A DNA stretch of 64,000 nucleotides from Mesorhizobium sp. ZC-5 (GCF_025753855.1 NZ_JAOWPT010000012.1:124001-188000), one strand, 5' to 3'. Positions 25,345-35,900 are shown, numbered from the stretch's first letter. The notes: generated from the letters alone by a model not told the origin. Numbers and translations are program-made.

Positions 25345-26568
25345 GTGGCTTCCTTCGCCTACCGCGCCTATCTCGAGGACGGTTCGCCGGAAACCGGCGT
25401 GATCGAAGCGGCCGACCGCCGTGACGCTTCGCGCAAACTGGCGCAGTCGAACAAACGGCCGTTCGCGCTGGACGAAGTGAACGCCAAGGCCGCCGGCGGT
25501 ACGGCCACGACGGCATCGTCGTCCTGGTGGATGTTCCGGCGCAAGACCGACCTGACCAAGCTGCTCGCCGAACTCTCCGTGCTGCTCGACGCGGGTTTCA
25601 ACATTGCGGCGGCGCTGCGCGTCGTCGCGTCGGCGGAAGCTTCGCCCAGCAACCGCACCCGCCTGCTCGCCATTTCCGACCAGATCGCCAACGGAAAGTC
25701 CTTCTCCGAAGCGTTTGCGACGCTGCCGGAACTGCCGGCAGAGATGACCGCGATGATCGCCAGCGGTGAATCAAGCGGCAGGATCGCTCAGGTGATCGCG
25801 CGCATGACGGAAGGCTATCGTTACCGCGCCGAGCGCCGCTCCGCGATCATCGAGGCGCTGGTCTATCCGGCCTTCCTAGTGCTGATGGTGATCGGCGCCT
25901 TCCTCTTCCTGTCGCTGTTCCTGATGCCGGCGATCGAGCCGGTGTTCGAGTCGGGGGCCGTAGAGAAGCCGCTTGTGGTGAAGCTGTTGGCCGGGTTCGG
26001 CAGGCTTTTGACCGAGAACGGATCGGCGGTGCTGGCCTCGCTTGTGGCCGTGATCGGTGGCATCTTCCTGTTGCTGAGGCGACCTGCCGGCCGGGTCTTG
26101 CTTTCGAGAGCCGGATTGGCGCTGCCGGTCATCGGACGCGTGCGGCGGGAAAGCGCGGTCGTGCGCTATCTCGATACGCTGTCGCTACTCACCGAAAACG
26201 GCGTCGCGATGATCGAATCGCTCAGGCTTTCCGCGCTGACCTGCACGGTGCCGGACATGCGGCAGCGCCTGGAAAGCGTCAGGGATAATGTGGCGAACGG
26301 TGAGCGCCTGCAGGCGGCATTCGCCAAAACCGGCATATTCGACGGCCCGACGCTCACCCTCGTCGGCATCGGCGAGGAATCGAACAGCCTGCCGCTGCTC
26401 CTGAAGCGCTCTTCGGTGCTGGTCGAAACACGGCTGAAACGCTCGATCGACCGCATGGTGACCTTCCTGACGCCGGCGATCACCATCGGCCTCGGGCTGA
26501 TGATCGGCGGCCTCGTCGTGTCGGTGATGACGGCGCTGCTCAGCATCAACGAGATCGCCGTCCAATGA
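25345..26568 (+). CDS. gspF: Type II secretion platform protein GspF
   Basis: 407 residues from GTG 25345, 2 bases after the gspE stop. The start gives VASFAYRAYLEDGSPETGVI, the usual N-terminus (F-Y-x-A-x-x-x-G). Two T2SSF domains are visible, each with DLTKLLAELSVLLDAGFNIA and DTLSLLTENGVAMIESLRLS patterns. Three membrane segments lie near residues 170-195, 220-240 and 370-395. GspF is the inner-membrane platform protein that GspE drives. Frames starting further upstream are shadows of gspE. Confidence 0.93.
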   Translation: MASFAYRAYLEDGSPETGVIEAADRRDASRKLAQSNKRPFALDEVNAKAAGGTATTASSSWWMFRRKTDLTKLLAELSVLLDAGFNIAAALRVVASAEASPSNRTRLLAISDQIANGKSFSEAFATLPELPAEMTAMIASGESSGRIAQVIARMTEGYRYRAERRSAIIEALVYPAFLVLMVIGAFLFLSLFLMPAIEPVFESGAVEKPLVVKLLAGFGRLLTENGSAVLASLVAVIGGIFLLLRRPAGRVLLSRAGLALPVIGRVRRESAVVRYLDTLSLLTENGVAMIESLRLSALTCTVPDMRQRLESVRDNVANGERLQAAFAKTGIFDGPTLTLVGIGEESNSLPLLLKRSSVLVETRLKRSIDRMVTFLTPAITIGLGLMIGGLVVSVMTALLSINEIAVQ

Positions 26569-27044
26569 GGTGTGACGCGACCGGCTTCGCCGACCGAACC
26601 GGAGAGCAAGGCTTCTCCCTGCTCGAAATGATGGTGGTGCTGGTGATCCTGGCGACGGTTGCCGCACTTGCCGTGCCGACGCTGCGCCGCGGCGGCCGCG
26701 ACAAGGACCCGGAGGCTGTCGCCTACGAACTTCAATCGGTATTTCTGAAGGCCCGCACCAACGCGATTTCGCGTGGAACGGTCGAAACCATGAACCTCGA
26801 CATGGAGAAGCGGGAAGTCTCCTATGCGGTCGCCAGGCAGACCGTCGCCATCCCGAACAATTTGACGCCATTGCTGCTGATCGGACAGGAACTCATCGCC
26901 GCCGACGGCACGGCGACGCTGCTGTTTTTCCCGGATGGCGGTTCGAGCGGCGCCAGGATTGTTCTCGCCGACCGGCGCAACAACACCGCCGGCGTCGTCG
27001 TGCCGTGGCTCACCGGCGTGCCGACCATGCTCAAGGACCGATGA
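26565..27044 (+). CDS. gspH: Minor pseudopilin GspH
   Basis: 159 residues, ATGA overlap with gspF. The prepilin cleavage motif is QG|FSLLEMMVVLVILATV (Gly about 16, Glu at +5), followed by a periplasmic domain with LQSVFLKARTNAISRGTVET, the GspH pattern. It forms part of the pseudopilus tip. Order H-I-J in the operon supports the naming. Confidence 0.85.
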   Translation: MRCDATGFADRTGEQGFSLLEMMVVLVILATVAALAVPTLRRGGRDKDPEAVAYELQSVFLKARTNAISRGTVETMNLDMEKREVSYAVARQTVAIPNNLTPLLLIGQELIAADGTATLLFFPDGGSSGARIVLADRRNNTAGVVVPWLTGVPTMLKDR

Positions 27045-27460
27045 TCATGGACGGCGGCGGGAAGGACGGCGGTTTCTCGACGATCGAAATGCTGGTGGCC
27101 TTCGTCATCCTGTCGCTTGGACTGGGGTTGGCGGTGCAGTCTGTGTCGCAGGCCGGAATAAGCCTGAGCCGCGCCAAAAACAACGCGGTGGAAACGGTGC
27201 TGGTCAAGCGCGTGATGAGCGAAGAGCTGCCGCGCCTTCTCAAGGCCTACAAGGGCCAGCCTTTGCTCGCCAGCGGCCCTTCCTGGCAGGCCGGCATCCG
27301 CCCGCTTTCGAGCGGCGAGGTTGCCGGACCTGTCGAGGTCATCATCGAAGTCGCGCCGCGGAACGGGGCGAAGTCTGCCACCTATGTCAGCGTCCTGCCG
27401 GCTCCCGACGGCATGCTGGCGGTGGAACCCGAACCGTTGCCGGCGGGCAATCCGGAATGA
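27041..27460 (+). CDS. gspI: Minor pseudopilin GspI
   Basis: 139 residues from ATG 27041, overlapping the gspH stop (ATGA). Cleavage site GG|FSTIEMLVAFVILSLGLGL, then a small periplasmic domain with AGISLSRAKNNAVETVLVKR. The short size fits GspI, which initiates the pseudopilus tip complex with GspJ and GspK. Confidence 0.85.
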   Translation: MIMDGGGKDGGFSTIEMLVAFVILSLGLGLAVQSVSQAGISLSRAKNNAVETVLVKRVMSEELPRLLKAYKGQPLLASGPSWQAGIRPLSSGEVAGPVEVIIEVAPRNGAKSATYVSVLPAPDGMLAVEPEPLPAGNPE

Positions 27461-28134
27461 CGACCAGCGATGCCAGGCCGCTTCCCCCACCAGCCGACCG
27501 GGACGCCGGCTTCACCTTGATCGACATGCTGGTGGCGCTGATCCTGCTTGCCGTGATGTCGGGTCTTATGGTTGCCTTCATCGGCCAGTTCCGCACCATG
27601 AAGCGGATCCAGACCGATCTTTCGGCGCAGATGGAACTGGATGCCTTGGCTGGTTACCTGGAAACATCGATCGGCAACGCCATGCCACTGACATTCGTGG
27701 AGGATTATGTCGAGCAGCGGATTTCGTTCAAAGGCGACGCGTCGGAACTCCGGTTCGTGACCATTGCGCGGCAAGGAACCCTGTCGTTCGGCCTGCGGGA
27801 GACCAGGATTTCGCTGCAAGGCGGCGAGCCGCTGAAGACGCTTGTCCAGGATTTTGTCCCGCGCCGGGTCGACGAAACGGCCCGCACCGCAGCGACCGGT
27901 TCGGTCGATCTGGCAGGCAACCTTTCGGCTCTCAAATTCCAGTATCTCAGCTACGATATGGCGACACATTCCCCGTTGTGGAGCGAAACCTGGAACAATC
28001 GCGCGGGGTTGCCGGCTGCCGTGCGGATCACGCTTGTCGCGGAACGGAACGGCAAGACAATGACGGCGACAGGTCAGGCTATTCTCAAACTGGCTGCCGG
28101 CACGCCGCCGGTTGAGCGGCCTGTGGAGTACTGA
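27457..28134 (+). CDS. gspJ: Minor pseudopilin GspJ
   Basis: 225 residues from ATG 27457, overlapping the gspI stop. Cleavage site AG|FTLIDMLVALILLAVMSGL; note Asp instead of the usual Glu at +5. The periplasmic part holds ISFKGDASELRFVTIARQGT and LKFQYLSYDMATHSPLWSET, as in GspJ. Last gene of the + strand operon. It converges on gspG across a repeat element. Confidence 0.85.
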   Translation: MTTSDARPLPPPADRDAGFTLIDMLVALILLAVMSGLMVAFIGQFRTMKRIQTDLSAQMELDALAGYLETSIGNAMPLTFVEDYVEQRISFKGDASELRFVTIARQGTLSFGLRETRISLQGGEPLKTLVQDFVPRRVDETARTAATGSVDLAGNLSALKFQYLSYDMATHSPLWSETWNNRAGLPAAVRITLVAERNGKTMTATGQAILKLAAGTPPVERPVEY

Positions 28135-28139
28135 GCCTC

Positions 28140-28240
28140 AAGCGCGTCGCGCCGAATTGGATTTGGCGGCCGCGCTTTAGATTCCTCGATTTGATGCATG
28201 TCGTTGTCCCGAAACCGAGGGACACTTTCGGGCGATGCAT
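28140..28240. repeat. Rhizobial dispersed palindromic element between gspJ and gspG
   Basis: Two hairpins in tandem: AAGCGCG (28140-28146) with CGCGCTT (28171-28177), and GATGCAT plus CCCGAAA (28193-28214) with TTTCGGG plus GATGCAT (28226-28240). The unit GCATGTCGTTGTCCCGAAAC ending in TTTCGGGCGATGCAT is recalled as a highly repeated rhizobial intergenic element. It fills the gap between the convergent operons and touches the gspG stop, so it probably ends both transcripts. Confidence 0.7.
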
Positions 28241-28686
28241 TAGTTGGTGAGATCCTTGTCGAGGCCCTCGCCGCCCTCCTTGCCGTCGCGTCCGAAAGAG
28301 CGGACGACAAAGGCGGTGCCGCTGTTGTCGTAGAGGTATGGGTGACCCCACGGGTCGGCCAGCTTGTCGATGCCTTTCATATAGGGACCGTTCCAGCGCG
28401 TCGCGGAGCCGGGCGCCGCCGCCAGCGCCTGCAGGCCTTCCTCCTCGGTCGGATATCCGCCATTGTCGATGTAGTAGAGCTCCAGGGCGCTGGAAATGTT
28501 GCGGATTTGCGCCTGCGCGGCATCGACGCGCGCAGAACCGAGGTAGCGCAGGATCTGCGGAGCGACCAGCGTGGTGATGAGCGCGATGATCGCCAGCACG
28601 ACCAGCATCTCCACCAGCGTGAATCCGGCCTGGGGATGATGGCCCTCTCGGATGGCGCGATTGCCGGTTTTGCAAGGCATGTTCAT
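28240..28686 (-). CDS. gspG: Major pseudopilin GspG
   Basis: 148 residues from ATG 28686; a GTG at 28704 is an alternative, but the ATG follows the gspO stop by 8 bases with a GAG upstream. Cleavage site AG|FTLVEMLVVLAIIALITTL with Glu at +5. The body has the GspG pattern IRNISSALELYYIDNGGYPT, EEGLQALAAAPG, WNGPYMKG and DPWGHPYLYDN, with a calcium-site-like loop SFGRDGKEGGEGLDKDL. It forms the main shaft of the pseudopilus. Confidence 0.95.
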   Translation of the reverse strand: MNMPCKTGNRAIREGHHPQAGFTLVEMLVVLAIIALITTLVAPQILRYLGSARVDAAQAQIRNISSALELYYIDNGGYPTEEEGLQALAAAPGSATRWNGPYMKGIDKLADPWGHPYLYDNSGTAFVVRSFGRDGKEGGEGLDKDLTN

Positions 28687-28693
28687 CGTCGTC

Positions 28694-29182
28694 TCACAAT
28701 CCACGAAGATACGGAATTTGCTGCTCCCCGATCCACGTCAGGAAAAGACCGGCGGCGAGGAACGGACCGAACGGCTGACGCGCGGCTGCGGGCCGTCCGT
28801 TCAGCATATACCGGCCGATTGCGAAGACCAGCCCGCAGAAGCTCGCCACGAAAACAAAGAGCGGCAGGTTCCAGGGGCTGATCCAGATGGCCGAGGCTCC
28901 GGCCATCTTCACATCGCCGAGGCCGAGGCCGATGCGGCCCGTCAGAACGGCATGGACACGGCGGATGAGCCAGAAGGCGGCGAACACGACGAGGCCCGAA
29001 AGCGCCTGGAGCCAAAGTGTTTCCGGAAAGATGGCCCACTGATAGGCAAGCCCGCCGGCCGCAAGAAGTGCGCTCAGGACATCGGGAACGATCATCTTGT
29101 GGAAGTCGATCCAGGCGATTGCGCCGAGGATTGCTGCCAGCACGATGCCGAAAAGGAGCGTGACACCCATTCTCGTCCTCAA
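28694..29182 (-). CDS. gspO: Prepilin peptidase GspO (A24, short form)
   Basis: 162 residues with several membrane segments. The two catalytic aspartates are present: IDFHKMIVPDVLS and the GLGDVKM (GxGD) motif. The N-terminal methyltransferase domain of long GspO/PilD enzymes is absent; this is the short A24 form as in CpaA-type peptidases. It cleaves the leader of the pseudopilins encoded here. It overlaps gspD by 4 bases. Confidence 0.88.
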   Translation of the reverse strand: MRTRMGVTLLFGIVLAAILGAIAWIDFHKMIVPDVLSALLAAGGLAYQWAIFPETLWLQALSGLVVFAAFWLIRRVHAVLTGRIGLGLGDVKMAGASAIWISPWNLPLFVFVASFCGLVFAIGRYMLNGRPAAARQPFGPFLAAGLFLTWIGEQQIPYLRGL

Positions 29183-31341
29183 TAGGCCAGCCGTTTGAAG
29201 TCTTGTTCGGTGCGGTTGGCGCCGCCGCGCCGCTTTTTAAGCGGCGTCTCAAAGGTGAGCTTTTCGCGAAATTCGGCGGTGACATCGCGCGCTTCATGAA
29301 TATCGCGCACCACCCGCGGCCGGATGAAGATGATGAGCTCGGTGCGGTTGATGCTATCGGTCTTGTTCTTGAAGGCATTGCCGAGGATCGGGATATCGCC
29401 GAGGATCGGCACCTGTCCGCGCGTCAGGTTGTTCTTCTCCTGGATGAGGCCGCCAAGCGCCAGGCTTTCGCCATCGTTCACCAGCACCCGGGTCGTTATC
29501 TTGCGCTGCTGGATGGTCGGCGAATCGATACCGGACGAGGTGGTGCGCACCACCGCACTGACTTCCTGCTCGATGTCCAGCATGACGCGGCCGGAGCTGT
29601 TGACGCGCGGCGTGACGTTCAGGATGACACCGGTGTCGCGCATGGTGATCGAGTTGATGACCGGCGCGTCGGCCGAGCCCGTGCCAGTCGACTGCTGGGT
29701 GACGATCGGCACCTCGTCGCCCACCTGCAGCGTCGCCTTCTGGTTGTTCAGCGCCATCAGCGTCGGCGACGAAACCACATTCACGTCGGTGACGCTGGAA
29801 AGCGCGTTGAGCGTCACCTTGACGTCGTTGGTCGCATAGGTCCAGGCAAAGCCCGGGAACGACGCGCCGACAAAACCGCTCGCCACATCGGAGAGTGACC
29901 ACTGAAAATCGCCGCTCTCGAAGAACCAGCGCAGCCCGAATTTGAGGTCATCGGTCAGGGTCACCTCCGCGATGATGGCTTCCAGCAGAACCTGCGTCGG
30001 CAGCACGTCGAGCTGCTTCAGGATGCGCTCGATGCGTTCATATTCCCTGGCCGTCGTCTGGATCAGTAGCGCGTTGTTCTCGACGTCCGCCGTGACGGCC
30101 AGATTGGAGGCGACGGAGGCAAAGGATGTGGCGGCCGACGCCTGCTCTATCCCCATGCGCGCGGCGAGCGACGGATCGTCGGTGCCGCCGGTCGTGGTCC
30201 CGTCGGTCGACACCATCGTCGGGGAAAGGTCGGGCGCGACGGCTGGCGGCTCGGCGGCAGCCGGGTTCGCGCCCGAAGAACCGCCGGCTAGAACCGCCTT
30301 CAAAACGTCGGCCAGTTCCTTCGCCGGGCGGTTCTGGATCTGGTAGACGAACATCTGGTCGTCATTGGTGCGGGCGATCCTGTCGAGCTTGGCAATCCAG
30401 CCTGCCGCACGCTGCAGATAGGCGGGCCGCGAGGTGATGACGAGCACGGCGTTGAGGCGGGCGTTGGGTACGAAACGGATCAGCTTGGCGCCCGGCCCTT
30501 CCTTGGTGGCGAAGATGGTGTCGAGTTCCTGGGCGACGGCGGCCGGCTCGGAGGTGGTGAGCGGGTGGATGGCGACCGACATGCCGCGCATCCAGTCGAC
30601 GTCGAACACCGAGATCGCCTCGCGCATGGCCGACAGGTCGTTGGAATTGCCGGCGATCACGATCAGGTTGCGGTTGGGGTCGGTCTTGAGGATTGCGCCT
30701 TGGCGGCTGATCGGCTCGAGCAGCGTCTTCATCTCGTCGGCGGCGATGTATTGGAGCTGGATGACCTGCGCCTTGACCCCCGGCCCCGAGGGAGTGACGG
30801 AAGGCACGCTGACCGAAGGCGTCGAGGAAAGCACTTCGCCGATCGGCACGATCTGGTAGCTGCCGCCGCGCCGCACGATGCCCGCGCCGTTGACGATGAG
30901 CGCCGATTCCAGGATGTCGGAAAGCGCCTCGCGCGATACGGGCAAGGATGTCTGGAGCGTCACAGTGCCGGTGACGCGCGGATCGACGACATAGCTCACC
31001 TTGAGGGCGTCGCCGAGCACCACCTTCGCGGCTTCGACGACCGGTGCGTTGACCAGGTTCAGCTCGAACCCCTGGCCGCCGTCGGGCGTGGTCACCGAGG
31101 CCAGCGTCGGCGCGTTGCTCGAAACAAAGCTGCCGGACCCCATGTGCTCGGCGCCGGAAAAGCCCGCGGCCGCCTGTCGGGCCGTGCTGACGCGCTGCGT
31201 TCCGCCCCTGCCGGAACGCAGCGGCGAGTTTTTGGCATGCAGCCCGTCGACGAGATCGGAGAAGGAGTCCTTGACGGGCGAGGTGTTACAGCCAGCCACC
31301 GCCAGCAGCAGAAACGCCAGACCCCCTACCCAAATCCGCAT
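29179..31341 (-). CDS. gspD: Type II secretin GspD
   Basis: 720 residues. A lipoprotein signal with LLAVAGCNTSP (Cys about 18) suggests it inserts in the outer membrane without a separate pilotin. N0 domain about 88-165 (GFELNLVNAPVVEAAKVVL), then N1-N2 modules with VIQLQYIAADEMKTLLEPIS and VYQIQNRPAKELADVLKAVL. The C-terminal secretin domain includes VLLEAIIAEVTLTDDLKFGL, SPTLMALNNQKATLQVGDEV and the late LALGGLIQEKNNLTRGQVPI. It forms the outer-membrane channel. Complete, first gene of the - strand gspD-O-G operon. Confidence 0.93.
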   Translation of the reverse strand: MRIWVGGLAFLLLAVAGCNTSPVKDSFSDLVDGLHAKNSPLRSGRGGTQRVSTARQAAAGFSGAEHMGSGSFVSSNAPTLASVTTPDGGQGFELNLVNAPVVEAAKVVLGDALKVSYVVDPRVTGTVTLQTSLPVSREALSDILESALIVNGAGIVRRGGSYQIVPIGEVLSSTPSVSVPSVTPSGPGVKAQVIQLQYIAADEMKTLLEPISRQGAILKTDPNRNLIVIAGNSNDLSAMREAISVFDVDWMRGMSVAIHPLTTSEPAAVAQELDTIFATKEGPGAKLIRFVPNARLNAVLVITSRPAYLQRAAGWIAKLDRIARTNDDQMFVYQIQNRPAKELADVLKAVLAGGSSGANPAAAEPPAVAPDLSPTMVSTDGTTTGGTDDPSLAARMGIEQASAATSFASVASNLAVTADVENNALLIQTTAREYERIERILKQLDVLPTQVLLEAIIAEVTLTDDLKFGLRWFFESGDFQWSLSDVASGFVGASFPGFAWTYATNDVKVTLNALSSVTDVNVVSSPTLMALNNQKATLQVGDEVPIVTQQSTGTGSADAPVINSITMRDTGVILNVTPRVNSSGRVMLDIEQEVSAVVRTTSSGIDSPTIQQRKITTRVLVNDGESLALGGLIQEKNNLTRGQVPILGDIPILGNAFKNKTDSINRTELIIFIRPRVVRDIHEARDVTAEFREKLTFETPLKKRRGGANRTEQDFKRLAY

Positions 31342-31724
31342 CCCGACAGACTTTCCAACCCGGTATGCCAGTGTAGCGGCGCACGGGTCCGGTAGACACG
31401 CGCCGGTGGCGTTTCATTTGCGCTATTCACAGGAATTGTGGGGAGATGGACTGTTGGCGGCAGTCAGAGGGGACGCGGAGGCAATCCTTGTTGCGGCTAC
31501 GTGCGTTTTCGCTCCGGACGATCTTGGTCCACGCTTTCGCAATTCTGGGGGCGCTGTCTACTCTTGCCTCTCCGCAGAAAAGCTGTTGCGTATTTCATGG
31601 TAAGACTGATGGAACGCCACTCCGGTGGCCTAGTTCCGACCTAACTCTGCAATCCTCCGCTGAACCAGGGTAGGTAGCCGTGGCGGTCTATTTGCCTCAA
31701 GCTGCCAGTCCTTTGGTTCCGCGC
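31342..31724. other. Intergenic stretch upstream of gspD and downstream of the immunity gene
   Basis: Short open frames here have no recognisable features. The promoter of the gspD operon should lie at the left end. Confidence 0.4.
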
Positions 31725-32246
31725 TCAATTTTGCCAGTAGTTGCTGGCCGAGAGCAACGTGCGCTGCATCAGGCCTTTCTCTCGGAATTTTCGAGTCTCA
31801 TTGAAATACCGCCAGTCAAAGAACTTCACCGGAATATTTTCTTTCATTGGGTCGAGTAACTCACTGCCGAACAAAAAATTGCGGAAGCGAGTATAGACCG
31901 ACGAGCCGGGGCATCTCCGAAAGTCAAAGCACAGTTCGGCGCATTCGAGACTTAATGCGCCGAACATGAGTAGGCCGAACGGAATCCAGGTGTCGAAAAA
32001 CTTGAACTTTGTCCAAGCATCGTCGAACCATTCGTCAGCGTCCAAACCATAGAAAACATTAAACTGAGCTGGAAAATCGTCTTCGGGCGGCATGTCAATA
32101 AAATCGGGCGCTGGGTGACCGCCATTGTGCTTCAGCAGGAAGTCCCGATAAGAACCAGGCAAAGGAAGCCTGGTCTGGCGTTCAAACTCATCCACAAGTT
32201 CCTCAGAAGCAGGTCGTGCGACTGGGTCGTCAATGACAAGGACCAC
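31725..32246 (-). CDS. SMI1/KNR4 (SUKH) immunity protein
   Basis: 173 residues from GTG 32246. The SUKH fold start is visible: LVDEFERQTRLPLPGSYRDF with FLLKHNGGHP, then FNVFYGLDADEWFDDAWTKF and WIPFGLLMFG, and SVYTRFRNFLFGSEL. SUKH proteins neutralise nuclease toxins delivered by contact or secreted systems and are the classic partner of WHH nucleases. It lies 17 bases downstream of the RHS toxin end, in the same direction, so it is the cognate immunity gene. It appears intact although the toxin is broken. Confidence 0.85.
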   Translation of the reverse strand: MVLVIDDPVARPASEELVDEFERQTRLPLPGSYRDFLLKHNGGHPAPDFIDMPPEDDFPAQFNVFYGLDADEWFDDAWTKFKFFDTWIPFGLLMFGALSLECAELCFDFRRCPGSSVYTRFRNFLFGSELLDPMKENIPVKFFDWRYFNETRKFREKGLMQRTLLSASNYWQN

Positions 32247-32263
32247 AACTCTTACCTTTCAGT

Positions 32264-32950
32264 TCAAAATCCAAAGGCTGATTTGATCGCCCCCCACAAT
32301 CCGCCGCCACCTGAATAGCCGCCCTTCTGCGAGATCGAGAACCCACCTGAATGGCTCGTATTTTTGTGGGGTTGGCTCTTAACCAACTGCATGGTCTTGC
32401 CGTCTTGGTGATGATGCGATGTATAACCACGAGGCTTTCGCTCGATCCCCAAGGCTCTATTGGCAGCAATTTCATCAAGCCTCCGGCTCCGGAATTTGCC
32501 GATCTTGACCGTCTGGCCATCAAAGATCGGAAATCCAAGCCCGTCGTAGCGTATCCCTGTTACGGGATGAACCTTTCCTGCCAGCGATTTGTTGATGATC
32601 GCCACACCAGATCGATCAACAGCGCGTGCTATTCCTGCATCTTTACAGCTTGGGTCGCAAGACCGGCAACAAAACCCGCGCCCTTGCCGATGGGCACTGC
32701 GGTTGCCACCCCAACACATCCAGGCCTTCTCTGACAGCGGTTCCGGTCGTTGATGAACCCACCTTGTCGCGGAGCCCGTCGGCTAACGCGCGGTGCTCAT
32801 TGGCTAAGTCGGCTTGACCTTGCTCCTCAAATTGATCGGCAAGCTCGTCATGAACTTCAGCGTTCGCAGCGTTTAGTTCGTCGCGTGCATCCTGCGACAT
32901 AAAGGCTTCCGGCCATGCATGCCCGTTTGGATCGCTCTTGTTGATGGATC
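32264..32950 (-). pseudogene. C-terminal WHH-type nuclease region of the RHS toxin, frameshifted
   Basis: This continues the RHS protein past its core. A base appears missing near 32944, since DDPSTR reads DDP-NKSDPNGHAWPEAFMS in the next frame. Two more shifts near 32710 and 32644 switch frames again, linking VREGLDVLG with ATAVPIGKGAGFVAGLATQA and then DAGIARAVDRSGVAIINKSL. The last part, VTGIRYDGLGFPIFDGQTVK and GYTSHHHQDGKTMQLV, matches WHH nucleases of the HNH/endonuclease VII group, with the Trp replaced by Ser (SHHH for WHHH). Such domains degrade DNA of rival cells. As written, the toxin cannot be made as one piece. Confidence 0.7.
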
Positions 32951-35900
32951 ATCCAGCGCATAGGCATACCGGTTCGTCCCGACGCCGGGCAGCGCCGGGT
33001 CCCAGTCGTCGGGCGAGATGAAGCGGCCGAAGTGAGGATCCATGTAGCGGGCGTTGAGATATTGCAGCCCGGTCTCGGGATCGTAGCGCTCGCCGATATA
33101 GCCCTTCTTGCGGGCGATGGCGTCGGCTTCGGCTAGGCCGTCGGTTTTGAGCCGTTCGCCATAGGCGGCGTAGATGGCCTTCTCCGTCGCCGCGCCCGAT
33201 TCGTTGGTGACCAGACGCACCGAGGCCAGATGATCGCGGTGCAGCCAGAATTTCTGCGTGCCGACGACCCTGATGTCCGGATGCGGATAGCGGGTGATGT
33301 CGTTGGGTCCGATCGCCGCGGCGCCTCCCGTCGCGTCGATCTCGATATCGGCGGAAGGGTAAAGCGTGACGGCGCCAAGTGAATGCGCCTTCTTCACCCG
33401 CGCGCCGTCGGGCCCGTAGAAGAAGCTTGTGTCGGCGCTGCCGATGTTCACCCTGGACAGCCGGTTGGCGGCATCCCAGGTGAAGGTGCGCGTGCCTGGC
33501 GTATAGGAAGGATCGGACGTCAGATTGCCGTTGGAGTCATAGACGAAGGTCGCGGCGCCGAGTTTCGTCGGCGCGTGCGGCCCGGGGAGGCCACCCACCG
33601 GTTTGGCTGAGGTCATCGCCGGATAGGTGAAGTCGCCCTTGCCGAAATCTGTCAGCCGGTCCCTGGAGAGCAGATTGCCGTTGGCCGAATAGGAAAAAAC
33701 CTCGTCGAGCGCATTGTTGCCGGCATTGTTCGCCGACAACAGCCAGTCGCGATGGTTGTAGGTGTAGGTCCAGTCATCGACGGCGGCTGCGCCGTTGATG
33801 GCGGTGATGCGGCCGGCGGCGTCGCGGGTATAAACTGTGTTGAAGAGAACCGAGCCGTTTCCACTCTTTGTCGCAATGGCGGTCAGCCAGCGGCGAGTGG
33901 GGGAGTAATAGAATTCAGTGGTCACACCATTGGCGTAGGTAATCTTTCTGGTCTGGCCGTCGGCTTCGTACTCGGTCGAGGTGATGTAGCCTGGAATGGA
34001 ATCGAGCTGCCCGTTGGCGGTGTAGGTCCATTTGGCGTTGCTGGAGCCGATGTCGACGTAAGGCGCCGGACCGTATCTCTGCCAGATCGGCTTGTGGCCG
34101 TCATCGAAGAAATAGGCGAATCCGCTGACGACCCCGTCGATCTCGACCTCGCGATGCGTCACGGCGCCGCTCGGGTGATAGTCGATGATATGCGTGACTG
34201 CTGCGTTTTTTGTGGTGGTGAGTTGGCCTATATTGGCAAAGGTGCTGCGCGGTTCGTCATAGGTGTTTTCCGCCAGCACCTCGCCGGTCGAGACAACCCA
34301 GCGTTTCAGCAGCCGACCGAGCTGGTCGTAGCTCATCATCGTCACCCGGCCGCGGGCATCCTGCTGCTCGATCAGCCGGTTGGCGAGATCGTATTTATAG
34401 GTCCACAATCCGAGATCAGGATCCGATGCGTACAGCCGGTTGCCCAGCATGTCGTAGGCATAGGCCCAGGCCGCGCCACCATTGTCCCGCACCCTGATCA
34501 GTTGATGAAACTGGTCGTAAGTATGCAGTTCGACCTGCTCACTGCCGTCAGCCATCATCCAGGTCGTGCGGATCAGGTCGCCCCAGCTGTTGAAATAGCT
34601 GTAGGTGCCGCGGCCGAGCTCATCGACGAGATAAACCGCGTTAAGCGGCACGTTGGCGATGTTGGGCAACATCGCGGGATAGAGGAAATAATCGTACTCT
34701 CGATCCGAGCCGTCCGGATTTACGACCCTCAACGGCCGGTCGGCCCAGTCGTAGGTGGTCGTCGTGAATTGCGGCGACTTGGTGGGGTCGGGAGGATAGA
34801 AATAGGGATGGCTTTTCTTCGCGACATTGCCGCGGAGATCATACTGGGTTTCGATGAGGCGCACGGGATTGACGGAGGCGACGTCGCCGCGCGCAAACTC
34901 ACGCCATATCCTGCCAAGACCGTCGTAATAAATCGCGGTGCTGGCTTCTATGCCACTGTTAGGCAGCGGTTCGTTGACATACCGGCTCTGGCTCGCGGGA
35001 TTGCCTTCGTTGTAGTACGTGATCTTCCGGTAGTTGCCGGTCGTCATGTTCTTGTATTCCGCCAACCGGCAGAACGGGTCGTAGGTGTAGGTGTGTCGGA
35101 CAAGATTCAGATCGATTCGCTCGGAAGGCAGGCCACAGGCGGGATTGTAGAGCGCCGTGGTCTTGTGCCTGACGTCGGCCGGCAGGCTGCCATTGGCGAA
35201 ATAGCGCGGGCTGCGCACCAAGGTCGGATAAAGATTGTAGGTAGGATCATAGTTTGTCGCGGTGACGTTGTTGGCGCCGTCGATCGCCGTCAGTTGGTTG
35301 CCGTCGTCGTCGTAAGTGAACTTCTCGAAAACGTCGACCTGTGAGCTATTCACATGCTGGATTTTGGTGACGTTGCCTTTGATTGGCGATGCGAGATAGG
35401 TGACTGCACCATCATAATAAAAATAGTCAGAACGGACCGCATCAGCGCCACTGTCGAAGGTATTGAATATCGCCTCGCTTCTTGGCAATGACGTGATGAA
35501 AGCCGTTGTGTTGGGGATATAGAAGCGATAAGTTCGGCGTTCGTCGCCTGACAAATCCGTCCGGCCATGATCCTTTTCATCATAGAGATTGCCCCACTGA
35601 TCGAAAGCGCGCTCCACCCTGAGGGGCAGCGTAACCTGCTCCGTCAACCTCGTGTCTGTTTTCGTGTTTTTAGACCAATAAGGTTTTGACGCCGCGTTGA
35701 CGCTCCAGGTCTCGTCGACCTGCTTTCTCACCACGCCAGCGCCGTCCTTGAAGACCGTGAGTTCCGGTAGGCCGTAGCTTGCAACATCCTGCCGGTAGGT
35801 CGTCTCGACGGTCGGAGCGGCGGTCTCGCCATTGGCGAGCGGCTTGGTCTCGACGATCTTCTGGTAGCCGAAGAACTTTCGTGACTTTGGATCGTATTTT

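Noticed and set aside
20598-31341. Type IV pilus rather than type II secretion
   Set aside because: The presence of GspK, GspM and GspC-like genes, GspG with its calcium-loop-type end and H-I-J minor pseudopilins in T2SS order, and the lack of pilT, fit a T2SS.
31446-31673. Small gene between gspD and the immunity gene
   Set aside because: Several overlapping short frames compete here and none shows a domain or ribosome site.
33752-35344. A 530-codon open frame on the + strand
   Set aside because: It lies wholly opposite the RHS repeats and mirrors their periodicity; no ribosome site or domain.
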